DNA of 64,000 nucleotides from Vicugna pacos (GCF_048564905.1 NC_133018.1:868001-932000), one strand, 5' to 3'. Positions 24,377-36,141 are shown, counted from the stretch's first letter. A program made the numbers and translations. Notes: a model not told the origin generated them from the letters alone.

Positions 24377-25230
24377 AATGAAAGACACAAACGAACAGCC
24401 ACGCGCGTTCCACCGCCGCCCCTGCTCGGGCCCATCCGCTCTGAGGGCGAGGAGCCCACCAGCATGCTGGCCCGCGCTACGCGGGCAGAGCTGCCAGCCC
24501 TCCAGGGGTGGGGGGGCAGCGTGGTGGGAGCGAGCTTCCCGCGAGGAGCCCTTCCACCCAGCCTACGTATGGGTCTGTCTGCACTTGACCACACTTGCTG
24601 GCTCTCCTTTGTCATAAAACAAATGCTCCAAGCATGAATAGAGGACAGAGCGGCACTAGCATTCCCGGCCTCAGTGAACACAGACCACACGCAAAACTTC
24701 CTGTGGAAAATGGCTCATGGTAACAGGAAGCTGCACATGAAAGAGGAAGGAAAATCATCCATTGTAGGTTTCCGGTGCGAGAAGTAAGGAGGGATAATAG
24801 CCCGAAGGTCGCAGAGTGGGCATTTTTATCGTAGCGTGTTAAATGTCCATTCCCCTCCCTCTGACAGTTCTGCACAGATCTGGGGGAGACAGGAAGTGTG
24901 CCCGGACAGTTCCCTGTCTGTGGGGCACCCATGACCTGATGTAAAGCGCTCTCTTTATCATCCTCCCTCAATCTAAGTCTGAAAGCGCTGGAGCAAAGGC
25001 CGGGAGGCGCAGCCTCGTGGCTTCAGAGTAGAGGGGTAATACTGAAGTGTTTTAATGACTAATGGTCCTAGGAATGGCTGTGTTCTTTATAAATATTAAA
25101 GAGTAGTAACAAAAGGCAAACAAGATCATGAATAAAATGACTGACAGAGATCAAGACTTGTGTCACCTAAATTTACAGGAATTCCATGTATGTCTGAGGG
25201 GCAAGAATCAAAAGCATTGCTACAGAGAAC
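24377..25230. other. GC-rich patch and unassigned DNA
   Basis: 24395-24570 is locally GC- and CpG-rich with overlapping short open frames on both strands. I see no splice sites or known protein. The remainder is unremarkable. Confidence 0.3.
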
Positions 25231-25234
25231 CCAG

Positions 25235-26090
25235 AAGGGTAATAACCACTAATTCATTCATTCATTCATTCAACACATACTCAGTGGGCACTGACTATGT
25301 GCCAAGGGTAAAGGATACAAAGGTGAATAAGAAACAGAATCCCCTCCTTCACAGAGCTTGCATTTTAGCAAGGGAGAGAGAGCTAATAACAAACAAACAA
25401 ATGTATGCTACAGTGTTAGGTAGTCATCAAGACTATGAAGAAAAGCAGGAAAAAGGGATAGAGAGTGATGGGGGCGCTGTTTTATACAGAAAGGGTGGAG
25501 AAGGCCTATTGAGAATGATATCTGAACAGAGACCTGTGTGAAGTAAGAGACTGAGCCATGGGAAACTCAAGGGGAAGAGTGGTCCAGGTAGGGGAAAGAG
25601 CACATGCAAAGGCCCTGACGCAGGTAAAAGCTTGGATCATTTAGGGAACAGTAGCGCAGCAGAAGGAAGGAGGACAAGGAAGAGTCACACGACATGAAGT
25701 TGGAAAGACAGACTAAGCGGATCATGTAGAACTTGTGGGTAAAACTTGGTAAGGACAAGGATTTTCAACTTAAACGTGATAAGAAGTGACTGACGGTTTT
25801 AGGCTGATGGATGAACATCGCTGATTTGCACTTTTATCTGATTATTCTGGCTTCATCTCTGAAGAACCAGCCATTGAAAGCAGTAGTAGAACACGGAGTG
25901 TAACCAGCCAGCTACTAAAATAATATAGAGAAAAAGTAATGGTGACTTGCATCGAATGGCTCTTGGTGGAGCAAGTGAGAAGTGGTTAGATTGGGATATA
26001 TTTGAGAACTGACTGCTGGATTGATTGTGGAGTGTTGGGGGAAATGGGAAATAAAAATAACACCTAGATCTGGGCATGAGTGATTGGCCA
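25235..26090. mobile_element. Ancient interspersed repeat, probably L2-related
   Basis: Starts with (ATTC)n at 25251-25271, then gggcactgactatgtgccaa, 'cacagagcttgcattttagc' and, further on, 'gagcacatgcaaaggccctg'. These are wording typical of old L2-type repeats. Exact family and borders are uncertain. Confidence 0.45.
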
Positions 26091-26151
26091 GCTGCGGGGG
26101 ACAGAGTGAGGAAAGCTGGCGAAGGAGCACAGATCAGGGAGAAGAGTGATC

Positions 26152-26167
26152 AGAAGTTCTGTTTGAA
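26152..26167 (+). repeat. Left target-site duplication of the OTUB1 pseudogene
   Basis: Identical 16-bp copy at 27184-27199; together they bracket the retrocopy and its poly(A). Confidence 0.92.
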
Positions 26168-27178
26168 GTACGGTGCTGTTTAAAGATGGCGGTGGAGGAA
26201 CCTCAGCAGCAGAAGCAGGAGCAGCTGGGCAGCGACTCCGAAGGTGTTAACTGTCTTGCCTACGATGAAGCCATCATGGCTCAGCAGGACTGAATTCAGC
26301 AAGAGATTGCTGTGCAGAACCCTCTGGTCTCGGAGCGGCTGGAGCTCTCTGTCCTATACAAAGAGTATGCTGAGGATGACGTCTACCAACAGAAGATCAA
26401 GGACCTCCACAAAAAGTACTCGTACATCCGCAAGACCAGGCCTGATGAGAACTGCTTCTATCGAGCTTTTGGATTCTCCCACTTGGAGGCATTGCTGGAT
26501 GACAGCAAGGAATCGCAGCGGTTCAAGGCTGTGTCTGCCAAGAGCAAAGAGGACCTGGTGTCCCAGGGCTTCACTGAGTTCACAATTGAAGATCTTCATA
26601 ACACATTCCTGGACCTGATCGAGCAGGTGGAGAAGCAGACGTCAGTGGCCGACCTGCTGGCCTCCTTCAATGACCAGAGCACCTCGGACTACCTGGCGGT
26701 GTACCTGCGGCTGCTCACCTCGGGCTACCTGCAGCGTGAGAGCAAGTTCTTCGAGCACTTCATCGAGGGTGGGCGGACCGTCAAGGAGTTCTGCCATCAG
26801 GAGGTGGAGCCCATGTGTAAGGAGAGCGACCACATCCACATCATCGCGCTGGCCCAGGCGCTAATTAAGCGTCTCCATCCAGGTGGAGTACATGGACCGC
26901 GGCGAGGGTGGCACCACCAACCCCCACATCTTCCCCAAGGGCTCTGAGCCCAAGGTCTACCTTCTCTACCAGCCTGGACACTACGATATCCTCTACAAAT
27001 AGGGCTGGCCCCAGCCTGCCACTGCCCTGCCCGCCCTCCCCTCTGCCAGGCGCTAGACATGTACAGAGGTTTTTTTGTGGTTGTAAATGGTCATACTTCA
27101 CGCCCCACCCCTTCCCTGTCACACGACCTCGACCTTCCACATTTTATTAAAGGGGACGCTGGTGGTGAAAAAAAAAAA
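26168..27178 (+). pseudogene. OTUB1P: OTUB1 processed (retrotransposed) pseudogene
   Basis: An intronless copy of the mRNA of OTUB1, the 271-residue deubiquitinase that cleaves K48-linked ubiquitin chains. A short 5' UTR is followed by the original ATG at 26186 (MAVEEPQQQKQEQLGSDSEG), the original stop at 27000-27002 after GHYDILYK, a short 3' UTR, ATTAAA at 27146-27151 and an A11 tail (27168-27178). It is flanked by a 16-bp target-site duplication agaagttctgtttgaa (26152-26167 and 27184-27199). Codon 36 is TGA (26291-26293), where the parent has Arg. A codon is missing near 26380, and 4 extra bases near 26865 shift the frame, so the C-terminal part is out of frame. The catalytic Asp and Cys codons remain, but the Gly between them reads Glu (PDENCF). 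A 211-codon frame from 26312 stays open but lacks the N terminus and catalytic His. Otherwise very similar to the parent, so fairly recent. Confidence 0.97.
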
Positions 27179-27199
27179 GGAGAAGAAGTTCTGTTTGAA

Positions 27200-27554
27200 A
27201 TACTGAGTCAGCTGTTGTACATAAAAGTCTATGGTTCAGACTTTTGTCATCCAAACATACAGGCAGACTACTAAGTTCTCATCTGTCACATAGTGACTAC
27301 TCAATAAGTAATGGTTTTATTTTGTTGCTGTTGCTGCCAAGCTGACACCATCTTTTGTGTCTGAGATGTTACTGTAGGAAAATGTCGGATGAATTGGAAT
27401 AGGCGGACTCAGGACAGATTATGCCCTAGTTCTGAAACAGAGAGATGATCTGAGTGAAGTTATTAAATGTTCACAAGCAATAGTTATCTAGAAAGGAGAC
27501 CTTAAGGGAATAGCGCTGGTCAATCCAGGGGTCCTTTGCTGTAGCCCAGAGCAA
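27200..27554. other. Unassigned DNA
   Basis: No gene or clear repeat recognised. Confidence 0.3.
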
Positions 27555-27696
27555 CAGTCCTCAAATTCCAGCCTCCCCAGGGGAGCTTTAAAAGAAGATT
27601 CACTTCAGATCTCTTGCCTCAGAATCTTCAAGGATTGAGTCCCAGAATATATAACTTAAAAGTGTTCCCTGGGTAACTCCAGGTTTGAAACCACTG
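27555..27696 (+). mobile_element. MER5-type hAT-Charlie DNA transposon (non-autonomous)
   Basis: Starts cagtcctcaaa and ends tttgaaaccactg, the degenerate MER5 terminal inverted repeats, and has the expected length of about 140-190 bp. No transposase; an old, immobile element. Confidence 0.65.
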
Positions 27697-27940
27697 CCCA
27701 AGGACACAACCTTCTAAGCCCTCTAAGACATAAACTGTTTGCCAATACTGGCTGTTAAAAGAGCAGGATGGAAAGTACAGCATGGGTGTCTTTATCTACA
27801 GTGGGCACATAAAGCCCGTTGCTTAAACACATCAAAAATACCTATGAAAAAGAAGCTTGCTTTTCAGATCAGATTAGCCAGTGAGAGGCAGGAATGCTGC
27901 TGCAACTCAAAGGAAATTTAAGACACCAATTGCTTTTGGA

Positions 27941-28455
27941 TAAAGAAGTGTGATATCTACATACAATGGAATACTACTCAGCCATGAAAAGAATAAAATA
28001 ATGTCATGTGCAGCAACACGGATGGACCTGGAGATCACCATACTAAGCGAAGTAAGCCAGAAAGAGAAAGAAAAATACCATATGAGATCACTCATATGTG
28101 GAATCTAAAAAAAGACACAAGTGAAATCATTCACAAAACAGACTCACAGACATAGAAAACAAACTTATGGGCTTATGGTTACCAGGAGGGAAAGGGGAGA
28201 GGTGGAGAGATAAATTGGGAGTTCAGGATTTGCAGATACACGCTACTACACATGAAACAGGTAAACAACAAGGTCCTATTATATAGCACAGGGAGCTATA
28301 TTCAATAGCTTGTCATAGCCTACAATGAAAAAAGAGTATGGAAAGGAAGTATACATACATTTGTGTAACTGAAGCATTGTGCTGTACATCAGAAATTAAC
28401 ACAACATTGTAAACTGACTACACTTTACTTTAAAAAGTTAATTTTAAAAAATTAA
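27941..28455 (+). mobile_element. 5'-truncated LINE-1 with decayed target-site duplication
   Basis: L1 ORF2 end ('acaatggaatactactcagc') and 3' UTR ending in an A-rich tail. Flanked by a 21-bp duplication with three mismatches (27920-27940: aagacaccaattgcttttgga; 28456-28476), which indicates an older insertion than those with exact duplications. Confidence 0.88.
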
Positions 28456-28539
28456 AAGACAGCAGTTTCTTTTGGAACTGTGACTATAGTCACTCATGTA
28501 AGTCAACGTTATTTTAGACTATTTCATGATAGGGAGTTA

Positions 28540-28680
28540 GTAACCTGGGGAATAGACCAGGATCTGTCTCCAGCAAAACATGTGACTTGAGGAAACTTTC
28601 TTTGCCTCCTTAGATCAGTTTTCTCATTGTTAAATTGAGGCTTTTACAATATTGGTGATTTTTGAATAGCCCTGAGATTC
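28540..28680 (+). mobile_element. MIR SINE fragment
   Basis: Plus-strand MIR wording: 'atgtgacttgaggaaacttt', cagttttctcattgttaaatt. Diverged. Confidence 0.5.
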
Positions 28681-28789
28681 CACATTGTTGCTGCAGCTGA
28701 GAACTTGGGTAAAGAGAAGACAGCTTTGCTTTTATCTATTTTCCAGGTCTGAAGAAGCCTTCATTTGAAAGATGGGTTCCCTTCCCTAA

Positions 28790-28990
28790 TGTTTTCAGAC
28801 ATTATTCTAAGTGATCTTATAAACACCATGTAAGAAAAAGAGAATTAATCTGTGCTACATGTTTGTTGTAGATAAAGAACTTTAGGCTTCTGGTCACCTC
28901 ATTTGGTCCTCACTGCAATCCTGTAAGCTCTAAGGTTACAAATGCACCGATTTCATAGATGAGAAAATTGAGGCTCAGAAATTTTTTTTT
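28790..28990 (-). mobile_element. MIR SINE fragment, minus orientation
   Basis: Antisense MIR wording: gtcctcactgcaatcctgta, then gatttcatagatgagaaaat, tgaggctcag. Confidence 0.6.
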
Positions 28991-29339
28991 AAATTCCAAA
29001 CTTCTTTAGCTAACACAATTTGTAATCAGAAACACTCTATTTCAGACTCTAGCCTAAAATTCACCAAAGCACAGAGGCTCTATGTTAAACATAATGCTCC
29101 CTTCTACAATTCTGTGACTTATCTTTGATTTAAAACAGTACAACTTAAATACTTTACTTTAAATGGTTTCTGGCAGTTTTCAAAAACTGCTCATCATGAA
29201 ATTCACCCAGAAATAATAGCTTCATACGTGAAAACTATGACTAGATCCGTCCCACCTGAAGGTTCACTGGCTAGCCCTAACTCCGTAAGTTTAAAACATA
29301 TTCATTATCGTCCACCCAAACCTGCTCCCTTTTCTCTTT

Positions 29340-29710
29340 TTGGATAAACCACCATCCACACAGTCCACCTTTAATGCCCTCTTCTCCCTAAACCACCCTC
29401 TGCTTGGCTCTGAGAAATATTTCTCACACGTATTCCATTCCTTCCATTTTTATATCCCTGCTTTAATGATCTCTCATTTAAGTTATTGCAATAGCTTACA
29501 TTTACTCTGAGTCCACTTGTGTCCTTCAAGTCCTTTTCCTCTGTGTATTCCTCTGCCTTGTAATTTAATCTATAAATTTGAAAGTATTTGCATATGTACC
29601 TCTGCAAGGATGAGATCTTTCAGGGACTATATTCAATTAATTTTCCTGTCTTCACCACCTAATGGTGCCTCACACATGGTAGCCTCTCACAATAATGTGT
29701 GCTGAATTTA
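29340..29710 (+). mobile_element. L2 LINE 3' fragment
   Basis: Ends with the L2 pattern: 'tgcctcacacatggtagcct', cacaataatgtgtgctgaat. Ancient and diverged. Confidence 0.5.
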
Positions 29711-29719
29711 AAAAAAGAT

Positions 29720-30560
29720 ATGTCAAAACTGAAGGCATTTTTGTTAGAGTAACTGGACATTCATAATCAAAAACATAAGCCTCAACCTAAGTCTTTCATG
29801 TTATACAAAAATTAACTCAAAACACATCATGGAATTAAATGTGCAACGTAAAATGATAAAACCTTTAGGAAAAAACACAGGAAACAATCCTCAGGACCTA
29901 AGGCTACATAAAATGTTTTTAATGCTTGACACCAAAAGCACAATCCAGAAAAAAAAATAATGAATAAACTGGACCTCATCAAAATTAAAACCATTTGCTC
30001 TGTGAAAGACTCAGATAAGAGGATGAAAAGACAAGCTTCACACTGAAAGAAAGTATTTGCAAATGACGTATCTAACATATTCTCTATACAGAAAATATTA
30101 AAAAAAACTCCCAAAACTTAACAGTATAGAAATAAACAATTAAAAAATGGCAAAAGACGTGAAGAGACATTTTGCCAAAGAGGAGATATAGACAGCAAAT
30201 AAGCACATGAAAAGATGTTCAGCATCATTAGTCATCAAGGAAATGCAAATTAAAACCACAGTGAGATATCACTACACATTTATCAAAATGGCTAAAATGA
30301 AATGAAGTGATAAAACCAAATTCTGGTGAGGATACAGAGAAACTTGATCTTTCATGAAATATTGGAGGGGGTGTAAAATGACACATCCACTTTGGAAAAA
30401 CAGTTGGACAGTTTCTTACAAAACTAAACATCCAGAAATTGCACTCTTGGCCATTTATCTAAGAGAAATGGAAACTTACATTTACACACAAACTGATACT
30501 TGAATGTTTAGAGCATATTTATTTGTAAGCGCCCCAAACTGGTAACAACCCAGATGTCCT
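29720..30560 (+). mobile_element. Old LINE-1 (L1M class) ORF2 3' portion
   Basis: Plus-strand ORF2 wording in broken frames: 'aataaactggacctcatcaa', 'gtgaagagacattttgccaa', 'catcattagtcatcaaggaa', agatatcactacacattta. No open frame of note. Confidence 0.8.
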
Positions 30561-30569
30561 TCAACAGGT

Positions 30570-30720
30570 GAATGGCTCTGGGGAAAACAGTATAGAGATT
30601 CCTCAAAAGACTAGGAATAGACTTACTATATGACCCAGGAATCCTGCTCCTGGGCATATATCCAGAAGGAACCCTACTTCAGGATGACACCTGCACCCCA
30701 ATGTTCATAGCGTTGTCAGG
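30570..30720 (+). mobile_element. LINE-1 ORF2 end fragment
   Basis: Contains 'cctgctcctgggcatatatc' and 'cctgcaccccaatgttcata', which duplicate a nearby part of the L1 sequence, so this is a second L1 piece joined to the one on its left. Confidence 0.7.
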
Positions 30721-30989
30721 GGATCACATGGGGAACAGAGTGAGGCACTCCTCTTTCCGGGCTGGGGAGGTATCAGTGAAGACCTAGTGAGGAGCCTGAG
30801 TTCATTCCCCACCTCACAGTAACGTGGAGCCCCCTCAGGTGACAAGGGAGACTGAGTAAGAAGCCTGCACTTCTACCCACACTGGCAGTGATGAAGTGGC
30901 AACATCCCCATTTTGCCCCCTGGGGTGATGTCAGTGGAAGCTAGCTAGGATCTAGCATCCAGGGTCTCTGAACACAGTAAGATGGCCAC
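30721..30989. other. Unassigned, moderately GC-rich segment
   Basis: Short single-copy stretch between L1 pieces. No gene seen. Confidence 0.25.
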
Positions 30990-31409
30990 GTTTCATCTGA
31001 AATCATTCACCATACAAAGAACCAGGGAAATCAGAAACTGAATGAAAAAGGGCAATGACAGATGCCCATAATGAGGTGACAGAAATGTCTAAATTGTCTA
31101 CCAAAGTTTTTAAAGCAGCTATAATAAAAAGTGCTTCAGTGAGCAATTATGAATATGCTTGAAACAAATGAAAAAGCAGAAAGTGTCAGCTAAATAATAG
31201 AACATCTGAGAAAGAACTAAATGGAAATTTTAGAACTGGAAAAAAAAATGTAAAACCTAGCGGGTGGGCTCAATAACAGAATGGAAGTGACAGAGGAAAG
31301 AACCTGCTGGCTGCATGGTGGACCAGTTGGAATTACCCAGCCTAACAGAGAAAACAGACCAAAACCACCTCCACCAACAACAAAAGAACAAGGCCTTGGA
31401 AACTCATAC

Positions 31410-31900
31410 GCAGGCTGAATAATGGCTCCTAAAGATATTCAGGTTGGTCCTAATCCCTGGAAGCTGTGAATGTTACCTCATATGGCAAAAGGAACTTTGC
31501 AGATGTGATGAAATTAATGATCTTGAGATAGGGAGAGGATCATGGGCTCTCCAGGCAGGACCTGAATGAAATCACAGTGCCCTTAAAAGAGGGGCGCAAG
31601 AGGAGATTTGACTACAGTAAAGGAAGTAAGAGATGTGATTACAGAAGCAGGAGACTGGAGTGATAAGAAGGGATTGTGAGTCAAAGAATACAGATGGCCT
31701 CCAGAAGCTAGAAAAGGCAAAGAAGTGTATTGTCCCCCAGGGCCATCAGAAGGAACTAGCCCTTCTGACATCCTGACGTTAGTTCAGTGCACCTGATTTC
31801 TGATGTCTGGTCTCCATGACTGTGAGAGAGTAAGTGTGTGCTGTGAAACATCATGCTTGTGGTCATTCGTTACAGCAGCCATAGGAAACCAACACACTGC
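31410..31900 (+). mobile_element. Solo LTR of the MLT1 / ERVL-MaLR family (fossil)
   Basis: About 490 bp that follows the MLT1 LTR layout throughout: ggctgaataatggctcct near the start, gaactttgcagatgtgat, a middle part ending in 'ctccagaagctagaaaagg', and a 3' end with tgtggtcattcgttacagc and a taggaaacca end. Only the LTR is present; no internal region is seen. It sits inside an older L1. MaLR LTRs were active early in placental mammals, so the insertion is probably on the order of 70-100 million years old. It is a broken, inert fossil. Confidence 0.75.
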
Positions 31901-33182
31901 GGCACTGTAACAAAAGAGTTCATGTCCTGGAGACATGGAAGGAGAGGAGAAAATGGGCAGGGATGAAAAAGTGCTCAGAGAAATAGTGGATGAATATTTC
32001 TCAGATCTGACAAAGGACATAAATCAGATTTGTGAACCTGAGTGCCAAGTGGAAAACCCAGAGAAATCCATGCCGAGACACAGCATTTGTCTTTCAGCAT
32101 TTCAAATTTATAAAAACTAAAAACAAACAAACATATATCTTGAAAAGAGCAAGAGAGAAATAACACTTTACCTACAGGAGAACGCAATTAGAATGACAGG
32201 AGATTTCTCATAAGAAAGCATGGAGGCCATAAGGAAGTGACATGACATTCTGAACTACTGAAAGAAAAGATCTGCCAACCCAGAGTTCTATGTCCAGTTA
32301 AAATACCCTTCAGAAGTGCAGGGGAAATCACGATATTCTTAGATATATTGTTACTGCAAGGCCTGCCTGCTCTGAATGAACGGCTAGAGGAAGTTCTCAA
32401 ATATAAAGGAAGCAAATAAAAGGAATGTTGCAACATCAAGAAAGAAGAAAGAACACGGCAAGCAAAGATATGGATAAATACAACGGACTTGCTTGCTCCT
32501 GTGGCACTAACTTGTATTTGACAATTAAAGCAAAAATTTTCAAACACTTTCTGACGTATGGAGAGGAAATATTTAAGACAATTATACTATGTACGGAAGA
32601 GGATAAAGGTACATAAAGGTGAAGTTTCTACACTTCACTACAATTGATGAAATGACAACAGCAGTAGACAGTGATAAATTATATGTATATTAAGTGTATG
32701 ACGTAATATTCAGAACCACCTCAGGAAAATCTATATGAAGAGATACACTTAAAAACACTCTAGATAAATAAAAGTCAAATTCTACATATGCTCAAATAAC
32801 TAACAGGAAAGCAGGGGGGGAAATCCAGAGGAACATAAAGAAGCAAAAAGAGTGGAAAAAAGGCCAAAAAATAAAATGGCAGACATACATAGCTTTAATA
32901 CATCAATAATTATAGTAAATGCAAATGGTGATATATACAAATTAAAAGACAGATCTGCAGAGTGGATTAATTATATAGGACCCACCTGTATGTTATGAAT
33001 AAGGAATTCAAATTAAATAGAACAATATAGGCAGGTTGAAAATAAAAGGACAGAAAAAATAGTGTCATGCAAACATCAATCAAAAAAAAAAAAAAAGAAT
33101 GCCTATATTAGTATCAGATACAGTAGACCCAGAGCAAATACAATTACCAGGTGTAAAGAGGAATAATATGTAATGATAAAAT

Positions 33183-33514
33183 CTAAAAAACAACAACAAA
33201 CAAACAAAAACAAAGCATAAATACAGGGCAGAAATAGACTCATGGACAGAGAATACAGACTTGTGGTTACCGGGGTGGGGGGCGGGGTAGAGGGTGGGAA
33301 GGGATAGACTGGGGTTTCAAAATTGTAGAATACATAAACAAGATTACACTGTATAGCACAGGGAAATATACACAAAATGTTATGATAAATCACAGAGAAA
33401 AAAATGTGACAATGAGTGGGTATATGTCCATGAATGACTGAAAAATTGTGCTGAACACTGGAATCTGACACAACATTGTAAAATGATTATAAATCAATAA
33501 AAAATGTTAAGAAA
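33183..33514 (+). mobile_element. Young 5'-truncated LINE-1 with exact target-site duplication
   Basis: L1 3' UTR with a polypurine stretch ('ggggtagagggtgggaaggg') and a short A-rich tail. Flanked by a 15-bp exact duplication, atgtaatgataaaat, at 33168-33182 and 33515-33529. Nearly identical to 40078-40320, so it belongs to a recently active camelid L1 group. Inserted in an older L1M. Confidence 0.93.
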
Positions 33515-33754
33515 ATGTAATGATAAAATAATCAGTACATTAAGAAGACATAGCAATCCTAAATATATGTATACACCAAACAACAGAGCTGCAAAATACA
33601 TAAAACCAAACCAAAAGAAATGAAAGGAGAAATCAACCAAGCCACAATTACAATTGGAGACTTTACGCACTATTTCAACAATCAGTAAGACACCCAGACA
33701 GAAAATTAGTAAAGACATACAAGAATTCATCAGCGCCATCAACCAACAGCACCC

Positions 33755-33778
33755 AACGAGCATCTTTAGATGCTCGTT
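33755..33778. repeat. 24-bp palindrome (hairpin) inside L1-derived DNA
   Basis: aacgagcatc (33755-33764) and gatgctcgtt (33769-33778) are exact inverted repeats separated by ttta. Counting the outer t-a pair gives an 11-bp stem with a 2-base centre. Confidence 0.9.
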
Positions 33779-34150
33779 AAACACTGTTTTGAACACTGTA
33801 CCCCAAAACAGCTCAATATCCAATCTTTTCAAGTGCCCATGGAACATATACCAAGATGGACAACATTTTCGGCCATAACATAAACCTCAACAAATTAAAA
33901 AAAACCCTGAAATTATACAGGGTGTGTTCTCTGACCAAAATGGAGAAAGATAACACAGGAAATAAGGTTCTCTGACCTCAAACAGAGAAAGAACAATTTC
34001 CAAATATTTGGAAGCCAAATACCACAATTCTAAATAACCCACGGGTCAGAGAGGAACTCTGAAGAGAAATTTTTTAAAATAGTATTTGAACTGAATTACA
34101 ATGAAAACACAACCCATTAAACTGTATGGGACAGAGCTACTGTTGTGCTT

Positions 34151-34730
34151 CAGGGAAGTTTACAGCATTAAAAACATGGACTGGATCTGTTCTAACTACT
34201 CGGATTATGTTTGCCAGCGTAAAACAATCATTCGGTATGATTTGTATGTCTATCTGTGTTACTCTTTTACAATAATATATTATAACATATATGATACTTC
34301 TGGCCATGTTGGTGCAGGTGATAAAAAAGACACACACAAAGCTGTTCAGTTTTCTGTGCCCTGTTGATATTATCAAGTCTGTTCAGAAAACACAGCTGCA
34401 TTGCAGGTCCTGGCAGCGCTCTTCCCTGTGCTTGCTGTCAAAAAGGCTCCCGCCTGCATTTACTCAAGATGAACCAGAGTTTACCATTGTTCCCTGACTA
34501 AATACAACCCCTACTGAAAAAGGCAAATATCACCAAGTTCACAAGTTTAGCTTCTACTTTCTTTGCTGGTGGTTTTATGCAGGAATTCTCTTCCTGGGCT
34601 GAAGTTTGAAAACACAGTTACCACATTAAATCATAAGTCATTTTGATGTGATGAAACTATTGAAGGGAACTGGCTAATTTCATGTGGCAATCATTAGGTC
34701 TGTTCACTAATATTGCAGTTTCTTCCATCT
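34151..34730. other. Unassigned AT-rich DNA
   Basis: No gene recognised. Short open frames overlap on both strands. Confidence 0.3.
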
Positions 34731-34739
34731 GCACATGTG

Positions 34740-35090
34740 AGCAATCTGCACTTCTCTTTCATCTTCAAGGTAGGAATGGACATGTGACTTGCTTTGGCCA
34801 ATAAAGTATGAACAGAAATGCAAGGTGCTACTTCTGATAGAAGCCTTTGAAGAACTCGTGGGTGATTCACCACGTTCCCATGTGCTTGATTAATGAATGA
34901 TGAGGGTGATGTAGGTGACAGGGCTCCATGAGCCTGCGTCCCTGGGTGCAGAGGATGTAAAACAGATTCTTTTATTGACCAACATGGACATATAGCCTTA
35001 GCAAGAAATAAACCTGTGTTCTTTTTGTAACCTTGATTTTAGAGTTGTTTGCTAGGACTGCATAACCTAAACTATTATAACTGATTGATA
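34740..35090 (+). mobile_element. Probable MaLR-type solo LTR (fossil, tentative)
   Basis: Contains the wording gtgacttgctttggccaata, 'gtgattcaccacgttcccat', agcaagaaataaacctgtgtt and a 3' end with ttgctaggactgcataacct, an order I associate with old MaLR LTRs. Only an LTR-like unit is present, with no internal genes. Old and broken. Family assignment is uncertain. Confidence 0.4.
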
Positions 35091-35215
35091 TATTTTATAT
35101 TTAAACGAAACACATGAAACTCTTTGCAATAGGACCCTGTACTATGGCATCAAATTGTAAACTACAGTTAATGAATTATTCATTGGTGTACTTGATGGAA
35201 TCTTCCACTCTGATA

Positions 35216-35217
<2 letters not shown>

Positions 35218-35257
<40 letters not shown>
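35218..35257. repeat. (CA)n microsatellite
   Basis: About 19-20 uninterrupted CA units. Confidence 0.95.
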
Positions 35258-35258
<1 letters not shown>

Positions 35259-35329
35259 GTCAAATCAAGTCTCGCATCTCTTTCCTTATGGTATATATTG
35301 GAACAATAGTTTACTAGTTACTCCACGAT

Positions 35330-35570
35330 ATTGAGCTTTGTATGATGTGGAGCACACAGAGAAATAATGTGGACTATGGAATCAATACTTGAGTCAGCAT
35401 ATCTACCTACGTGCTGGTGGTCATGACTACATCCTCCTGCTTTGGCTTCTCCCTCTATAAAATGAGAGTAATGGTGATACAGGCAGGCCTCATATGTAAT
35501 TGAGAATATGTAAGTTAATTTACATAGAGCCATAGAATGATGTCCAGCACATGGTAAGTTGTCAATTAAT
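35330..35570 (+). mobile_element. MIR SINE
   Basis: Plus-strand MIR: 'gtggactatggaatcaatac' head, then cttctccctctataaaatgag, atgtccagcacatggtaagt near the end. Nearly full length. Confidence 0.65.
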
Positions 35571-36141
35571 TTAGTTATTATTATGTTTGCTTTAAACTGT
35601 TAATATACACTTCCCCTAGCATATGCAACACTTAATATCACCTCCCTGATTCTGATGCCTCTTCTCTTCCTACAGACACTTCAGGGAATCTTAGGGATGT
35701 GTGATGAATCAATTACATTTTTATTTTGAAACATTCGGCCACTTTAACAACCCAATACACACAAACACACACAACTACTTATTAAAATTTGAAGGTAGTT
35801 GCTAAGGCAAAGAAAGGAAATGACTATATTTCATTAGATTTAAATAACTCTTTGAAAATAGGATAATAACCAGGCAGAAGATGCTCTACACACTGCAGGA
35901 AAACTGACAGGAGTTGTGTCATCCTCCCTGCAATACAGTATAATCTTGCATAATGGGGAAGATAACACGTCTGCTGTGAGTACAGAATTGCAGCGATAAC
36001 CAGAGTAGGACTTAAGTCTCTGATTCCAAAGACACTGAGGAAAGCACTGAAGACCCCCTGACACCTCCTCACACATCATGCCTCTGTAAACAGGTGGCTT
36101 CTAGGGCATCCTGTTTAAACCTCTGTGTCTGGTCCAGAATC

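Larger units (their letters stand above)
30990..34150 (+). mobile_element. Old LINE-1 (L1M class), 5' and ORF2 parts, split by two insertions
   Basis: 31180-31320 and 31900-32360 hold L1M 5'-region wording ('aataacagaatggaagtgac', 'ggagaggagaaaatgggcag', 'agaatgacaggagatttctc', cagagttctatgtccagtt). 33530-34090 is ORF2 endonuclease-region wording (aatcttttcaagtgcccatg, gtcagagaggaactctgaag). A MaLR-type LTR at 31410-31900 and a young L1 tail at 33183-33514 both interrupt it. L1M sequence resumes after each. No frame survives. Confidence 0.75.

Noticed and set aside
25251-25271. CRISPR-like or regulatory tandem repeat
   Set aside because: Simple (ATTC)n at the edge of an ancient interspersed repeat; the genome is mammalian.
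26312-26947. A live OTUB1-like coding gene
   Set aside because: Intronless with poly(A) and target-site duplication, an early stop at codon 36 and a later frameshift: a processed pseudogene.
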